9,138 nt of DNA from the NCBI GenBank assembly GCA_016463045.1, contig JAEMSB010000005.1:1-9138 (forward strand). The letters run 5' to 3'. The position numbers and the translations under genes were made by a program. The notes beneath the pieces are model-generated. The model was not told the DNA's origin and did no database searches. It worked only from the letters and a program-made list of their open reading frames with translations. Source of the stretch: Niveispirillum sp. (lineage in GTDB: Bacteria > Pseudomonadota > Alphaproteobacteria > Azospirillales > Azospirillaceae). Positions 6,029 through 9,138 of the stretch are shown here, in pieces; the stretch's first letter is position 1, and each line of letters opens with the position of its first letter.

Positions 6029-6044
6029 GTTAACTTATATTAAC
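6029..6044 (-). promoter_or_regulatory. AT-rich inverted repeat in the promoter region of the PDC-domain gene
   Basis: GTTAA at 6029-6033 and TTAAC at 6040-6044 form an inverted repeat around CTTATA. On the minus strand the centre contains TATAAG, a possible -10, about 50 nt upstream of the start codon at 5983. It also resembles the TTAA-N7-TTAA site of the alphaproteobacterial cell-cycle regulator CtrA, but the gap here is 6, not 7. Function unproven. Confidence 0.35.
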
Positions 6045-6094
6045 AAATCACTACCGACTCCACCAGCCGGACAAGCCCCCCTTACGGATAGAGC

Positions 6095-6129
6095 AAAAAC
6101 GCAAAACCCCCGTCCGGAAGGACGGGGGT
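6095..6129 (-). terminator. Intrinsic terminator of the chemoreceptor gene
   Basis: On the minus strand a ten-pair stem (ACCCCCGTCC with GGACGGGGGT) closes on a TTCC loop at 6106-6129 and is followed by TTTTGCGTTTTTG. It begins 42 nt after the chemoreceptor stop. This is the clearest rho-independent terminator in the window, and it separates the chemoreceptor from the downstream PDC-domain gene. Confidence 0.9.
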
Positions 6130-6171
6130 CTGCGGAAAAAATCAGGACTGGTCTGATTGCGCTGGCGTCTT

Positions 6172-7890
6172 TTAGGCGCTGCGCACCTGGGCCAGGAAGC
6201 GGTCGACGGTATTGCCCAGCTCGCCGGACTGGCGGGCCATGTTCCGGGCAGCCGACAGCATGTCGGTGGCCGACGAACCGGTCTGATGGGCCACCTGCTC
6301 CAGGCTTTCGATATTGCGGGTCACTTCCATCGTGCCCATCGAAGCCTGCTGCACATTGCGGGCGATTTCCTTGGTGGCGGCGTCCTGTTCCTCAACGGCA
6401 CCGGCGACCATTTCGGAGATGTCGTTGATCTCCGCAATGGTACGGCTGATGACGACGATGGCGTCGACGGCCTCCTTGGTGGCGTCCTGCATGGTGGTGA
6501 TCTGGCTGGCAATCTCTTCCGTGGCCTTGGCCGTCTGATTGGCCAGCGACTTCACTTCAGATGCCACGACGGCGAAGCCCTTGCCGGCTTCACCGGCGCG
6601 TGCCGCCTCAATCGTCGCGTTCAGGGCCAGCAGGTTGGTCTGGCTGGCGATGTCGCTGATCAGCTTCACCACATCACCGATCGACTGTGCACGCTGGGCC
6701 AGCGACTGCACGGTGCCGTTGGTCTTCTCGGCGGTCTTGGCGGCATCGCGGGCGATGCGGGCCGAGGTATTGACCTGATTGGAAATCTCAGCCAGCGAGC
6801 CGGCCAGTTCCTCAGTGGCACTGGCCACCGACTGCACATTGGCGCTGGCCTGCTGCGTGGCGGCGGCCACCGCACTGGTCTGCGCACGGCTTTCCTCGGC
6901 AGAGGCCGACAGGCCTTCGGCGGTGGACTGCACCTGGCTGGAAGCACCCGACAGCTCTGCCACGACGCCCTTCACCGAATTCTCGAAGTCGGACGCCAGC
7001 TTCTCCATGGACGCCTTCTTCTCGACGGCGGCCTGACGCTCTGCCTCTTCCTGGCGACGGCGCAGGTTTTCCACCTCAAGCGCGTTGTCCTTGAAGACCT
7101 GCACCGACTGCGCCATGGCGCCGATCTCGTCGCCGCGGCCCAGACCGGACACGGCCACCGTCAGGTCGCCACCCGCCAGCTTGGACATGGCGGACTGCAT
7201 ATCCTTCAGCGGGGCGCCCACGATCTTATGCAGCAGGAAGACCAGCAGACCGATCAGCACGGCCAGCACGATGGCGGCGATCAGCAGATTGCCCATGACG
7301 GCGGCGGAGATGGAGGACTGCACATTGGCGCGGCTCCAGGCCACAGTCAGCGTACCGACCTGATCGCGGTTGGCACCGGCGCGGACGGGCGCCTGAGCCA
7401 CCAGGAAATCACCCAGATCCTGTACCTTCACTTCGCCGACGGTCTTGTCGATCTTCGCCTTGGCGAAATCGAAGCCCGTCATGCCAGCCGGCAGCGGCTT
7501 GTCCTTGGTGGGATACTCGTTCAGCACTTCGCCATCGGCATCCACCACCTTCACGGCCGCCAGGCTGGTGCCCTTGGCGGAGGCGAGGTCGGCGTAGCTG
7601 TCGGCGACGGCATCGGAATTCTTGAAGCGAACGGCAGCGGCCATCTGGGCCGCCATCATCTCCGTGACCTGGCTCTCGGAGCGCTTGGACAGGTCCAGCA
7701 TTGCATCGTTCATCGACGACGCGCTGAGCCCGATCACAGCACCCAGGCCGATAATAACCGGCACAGCGATGGAGAAGGTGATCTTCCGGCTGATGGACCA
7801 GTTACCAAAAAGAGCGCCCAGTCCCCCGGCAGAGCCGGCGGCCGGCGCAGACTTGCCGGTCGGTCGCATGGTCCGATTGATAGTGCTCAT
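6172..7890 (-). CDS. Methyl-accepting chemotaxis protein with periplasmic sensor and HAMP domain
   Basis: 572 residues. Order: a cytoplasmic N-terminus of about 35 residues, longer than usual and Gly/Ala-rich; first membrane helix about 38-57; a periplasmic domain about 58-199; second membrane helix about 200-221; HAMP about 222-275; then the coiled-coil signalling domain. The hairpin tip that contacts CheA and CheW is fully conserved at 413-450, including 'DIASQTNLLALNATIEAARA' followed by GEAGKGFAVVASEVKSLA. The chain ends 'NTVDRFLAQVRSA' without a CheR/CheB-tethering pentapeptide. The periplasmic part contains 'SLAAVKVVDADGEVLNEYP' (109-127), which looks like a single PAS/Cache-type module; the ligand is unknown. 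The start ATG has AGGAGAGG 9 nt upstream. No che or flagellar genes are in the window, so it is a stand-alone receptor gene. Confidence 0.96.
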   Translation of the reverse strand: MSTINRTMRPTGKSAPAAGSAGGLGALFGNWSISRKITFSIAVPVIIGLGAVIGLSASSMNDAMLDLSKRSESQVTEMMAAQMAAAVRFKNSDAVADSYADLASAKGTSLAAVKVVDADGEVLNEYPTKDKPLPAGMTGFDFAKAKIDKTVGEVKVQDLGDFLVAQAPVRAGANRDQVGTLTVAWSRANVQSSISAAVMGNLLIAAIVLAVLIGLLVFLLHKIVGAPLKDMQSAMSKLAGGDLTVAVSGLGRGDEIGAMAQSVQVFKDNALEVENLRRRQEEAERQAAVEKKASMEKLASDFENSVKGVVAELSGASSQVQSTAEGLSASAEESRAQTSAVAAATQQASANVQSVASATEELAGSLAEISNQVNTSARIARDAAKTAEKTNGTVQSLAQRAQSIGDVVKLISDIASQTNLLALNATIEAARAGEAGKGFAVVASEVKSLANQTAKATEEIASQITTMQDATKEAVDAIVVISRTIAEINDISEMVAGAVEEQDAATKEIARNVQQASMGTMEVTRNIESLEQVAHQTGSSATDMLSAARNMARQSGELGNTVDRFLAQVRSA

Positions 7891-8246
7891 CTCGCTGAAC
7901 CTCTCCTGTCCTTTTCCGCACGCGTAACCTGATTACTGCACAGGCCCACAAATTCCGTACAAGCGAAAACATCCCAAACCGAACGACCGTGCCATCAACT
8001 ACGACGACACACTGCCGATCACCGTCATGAAGGACCGGCAAACCATTACACGCGATGGAATGAGTAGTTAATTAGCGCTATTTTTATTAAAACTCACTCC
8101 ACCTTCCGACCGCTGGGAATGCCCCTTGCCGACCCGACATACTTTCGCATAGGTATAACCGAGCTTGTAACGAAAATGTAGGCGTATCTACTGTACCAGC
8201 GGTGGATTCGCAGGAGGCGCGGAGGTCGCAAACAACTGGTTAATAA

Positions 8247-8267
8247 ATTGCCGGTAAACTCGGCAAT
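8247..8267. repeat. Perfect inverted repeat upstream of the small secreted-protein gene
   Basis: ATTGCCG (8247-8253) and CGGCAAT (8261-8267) are exact reverse complements around GTAAACT. It lies about 100 bp before the start codon, next to the AT-rich GGTTAATAA. It could be an operator for a dimeric regulator or an RNA hairpin in a long leader. No uridine run follows, so a terminator is unlikely. Confidence 0.55.
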
Positions 8268-8349
8268 CAGAAGCCCTAGGGAGGGGCGCCGGAGGGACGG
8301 AATGTCCCCCGCCTAATCGAAAGTGTGTCAACGATAAGTGGCGATGAAA

Positions 8350-8355
8350 AAGGGG
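8350..8355 (+). promoter_or_regulatory. Ribosome binding site deciding the start of the small secreted protein
   Basis: AAGGGG lies 8 nt before the ATG at 8364. Starting at the upstream GTG (8325) would put 13 polar residues before the signal peptide, so 8364 is preferred. Confidence 0.6.
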
Positions 8356-8363
8356 CTTTCACG

Positions 8364-8678
8364 ATGAAGAAAATGGTTGCGGCCATGCTGGCGGTGGCGG
8401 CGTTCGGGTTTGTCGGCGCGGCTCATGCCGAATGCACATTGAAGGATGCACCCACCCTGCCGGATGGCGCATCGGCGGCGGAAGCTGACATGGTGGCGGC
8501 ACAACAGGCGGTTAAGGCCTATGTGGCTGAAACGCAGGAATATCTCGCCTGCCTGGAATTCGAGGGCAAGGGCCGCGCCGGTGGCGACTGGACCAAGAAG
8601 TACAATGATGCTTCGACCCGAATGGAGAAGCTGGCGGCAGAATTCAACAAGCAGTTGCGCGCCTTCACGTCCAAGTAA
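8364..8678 (+). CDS. Small exported two-cysteine protein of unknown function
   Basis: 104 residues. A clean Sec signal is visible: 'MKKMVAAMLAVAAFGFVGAA' with cleavage after 'AHA' at residue 22. The mature protein of about 82 residues starts ECTLKDAPTLPDGA and then appears all helical, with 'AEADMVAAQQAVKAYVAETQ' followed by 'EYLACLEFEGKG' and a second amphipathic helix about 77-101. Two cysteines, C24 and C63, could form a single disulfide tying the N-terminus to the first long helix. I associate this pattern (Cys, Pro-Asp-Gly, then a helix ending YLACL) with small uncharacterised proteobacterial periplasmic proteins, but know no function. It is monocistronic, preceded by a long non-coding region and facing a convergent serine hydrolase gene. 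Confidence 0.85.
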   Translation: MKKMVAAMLAVAAFGFVGAAHAECTLKDAPTLPDGASAAEADMVAAQQAVKAYVAETQEYLACLEFEGKGRAGGDWTKKYNDASTRMEKLAAEFNKQLRAFTSK

Positions 8679-8707
8679 TCAATAGCTTATTCCCAGGCTG
8701 CCCCTAT

Positions 8708-8742
8708 CCCCGTCCTGTCAGCGATCGGCTGCCGGGACGGGG
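8708..8742. terminator. Possible terminator hairpin at the convergent gene ends
   Basis: CCCCGTCC (8708-8715) pairs with GGACGGGG (8735-8742), with an inner CAGC/GCTG stem at 8719-8731. It begins 29 nt after the small-protein stop and overlaps the final codons of the serine hydrolase gene. There is no uridine tract on either side, so termination is only suggested by position and stem strength. Confidence 0.4.
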
Positions 8743-9138
8743 TTGGACGCACCACCCGGCGGGGGGCCCAGCGGCTCCACCGTAACCTTCGGCACGGGCG
8801 GCGGCTTGACGATGGGTGGCATCTCCACCTGACCATTCAGGTCGCGGGCGCGTCCCACCTTCATGCCGTTCTTGGAACGAAACTCCGCCGGCGGCGTGGT
8901 CAGGGATCGCGACACGAGATTGGCCAATGCCGATTCGTCCCAGTCGGGAACCGCCGGCCCCAGGCGCAGCACAACCAGATCACGACCCTTCGATACGTAA
9001 AGCCGCGCCCCGTCCGCGCCGGACAAAAAGATCGTATCCCCGTCGGCGAACGGCTTCTTGGCGCCATTGCCGTTCACCGGCTCAAACGGCCAGCCCAGGC
9101 GCACGCGCCAGCCATCATGCCGGGCATGGGTGATGGGC
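8718..9138 (-). CDS. Serine hydrolase, beta-lactamase family, C-terminal part (5' truncated by window edge)
   Basis: The frame is open to the right edge; the GTG at 9104 is internal, since in-frame residues PITHARHDGWR precede it. The visible 139 residues include 'LGWPFEP', 'DTIFLSGADGARLYVSKGRD' and 'LVVLRLG', the terminal strands of class C beta-lactamase/penicillin-binding-like serine hydrolases, where a G-G-x-x-hydrophobic-x-V segment precedes LVVVRLG. The SxxK and YxN catalytic motifs would lie outside the window, so activity cannot be judged. After the domain end ('WDESALANLVSRSL') an extra tail of about 60 residues follows, the last 35 rich in proline (PPIVKPPPVPKV onward). Substrate unknown; members include esterases, peptidases and 6-aminohexanoate-dimer hydrolases. 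Confidence 0.75.
   Translation of the reverse strand, partial: PITHARHDGWRVRLGWPFEPVNGNGAKKPFADGDTIFLSGADGARLYVSKGRDLVVLRLGPAVPDWDESALANLVSRSLTTPPAEFRSKNGMKVGRARDLNGQVEMPPIVKPPPVPKVTVEPLGPPPGGASNPVPAADR

Larger units (their letters stand above)
7891..8363. other. Long non-coding stretch between divergent chemoreceptor and small secreted-protein genes
   Basis: 473 bp without a convincing gene. It holds the chemoreceptor ribosome binding site (7900-7907), an AT-rich island at 8067-8092 containing the palindrome TAGCGCTA (8073-8080), an inverted repeat at 8247-8267, and a smaller one at 8294-8308 (GGGAC/GTCCC). A minus-strand frame at 7802-8041 is not supported as a gene. Promoters for both flanking genes must lie here, but no clear -35/-10 pair or sigma28 or sigma54 site was found. 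Confidence 0.6.

Noticed and set aside
5204..6043. 279-codon plus-strand frame over the pyrE end and the PDC-domain gene
   Set aside because: It starts out of frame inside pyrE, crosses the terminator and is compositionally shadow-like.
6157..7932. 591-codon plus-strand open frame covering the whole chemoreceptor gene in antisense
   Set aside because: The translation is low-complexity, rich in Gly, His, Leu and Arg, with no recognisable domain. The minus-strand frame is an unmistakable chemoreceptor. The open antisense frame follows from strong codon bias at high GC.
8005..8020. GCCGATCA, similar to a sigma28 -10 element
   Set aside because: It is on the wrong strand for the chemoreceptor, has no TAAA element at the right distance and is far from the rightward gene.
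7802..8041. 79-codon minus-strand frame overlapping the start of the chemoreceptor gene
   Set aside because: It overlaps the chemoreceptor in another frame, has no supporting ribosome binding site and shows Arg/Val/Asp-rich shadow composition.

Overview
The window looks like chromosomal DNA of a GC-rich alphaproteobacterium. The overall protein character suggests Rhodospirillales, in the direction of Azospirillum/Niveispirillum, but this is judged from protein style and not from a search. Supporting points are the comF - grxC - nitrilase-type amidase order, which is familiar from alphaproteobacterial chromosomes, the long PyrE form, the MCP ending in a conserved tail without a CheR-binding pentapeptide, and high GC with strong third-position bias (long antisense shadow ORFs everywhere).

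Left part (1-2300): the 3' part of a ComF-type phosphoribosyltransferase gene (cut by the window edge), a class I glutaredoxin (grxC) and a Nit-type amidase run rightwards, the last two only 3 bp apart. An OsmC-family peroxiredoxin gene converges on them. Between the amidase and osmC ends lies a 24-bp tandem repeat (1768-1855) that copies the last codons and stop of the OsmC gene. The glutaredoxin, amidase (probably deaminated-glutathione amidase) and OsmC form a loose thiol/redox neighbourhood.

Middle part (2410-5366): a leftward gene for an exported solute-binding-like protein with no transporter genes beside it, then divergently pyrC (dihydroorotase, step 3 of UMP synthesis) and pyrE (orotate phosphoribosyltransferase, step 5). 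The 161-bp pyrC-pyrE gap is packed with inverted repeats, and a perfect extended -10 sequence (TGGTATAAT) overlaps the end of the largest one. A GNRA-loop hairpin after pyrE is probably a terminator.

Right part (5369-9138): two leftward sensory genes, an exported stand-alone PDC/Cache-like sensor domain protein and a full methyl-accepting chemotaxis protein upstream of it, separated by a clear intrinsic terminator and an AT-rich inverted repeat. After a 473-bp non-coding stretch comes a rightward gene for a 104-aa exported two-cysteine protein of unknown function. At the right edge is the C-terminal part of a leftward serine hydrolase (beta-lactamase family) with a proline-rich tail.

No tRNA, rRNA, CRISPR array, insertion sequence, phage gene or defence island was seen. 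Most of the window is ordinary core genome. The points worth a second look are the stop-codon-containing tandem repeat, the pyrC-pyrE leader, the free-standing sensor domain next to the MCP, and the small secreted protein with its long leader region.
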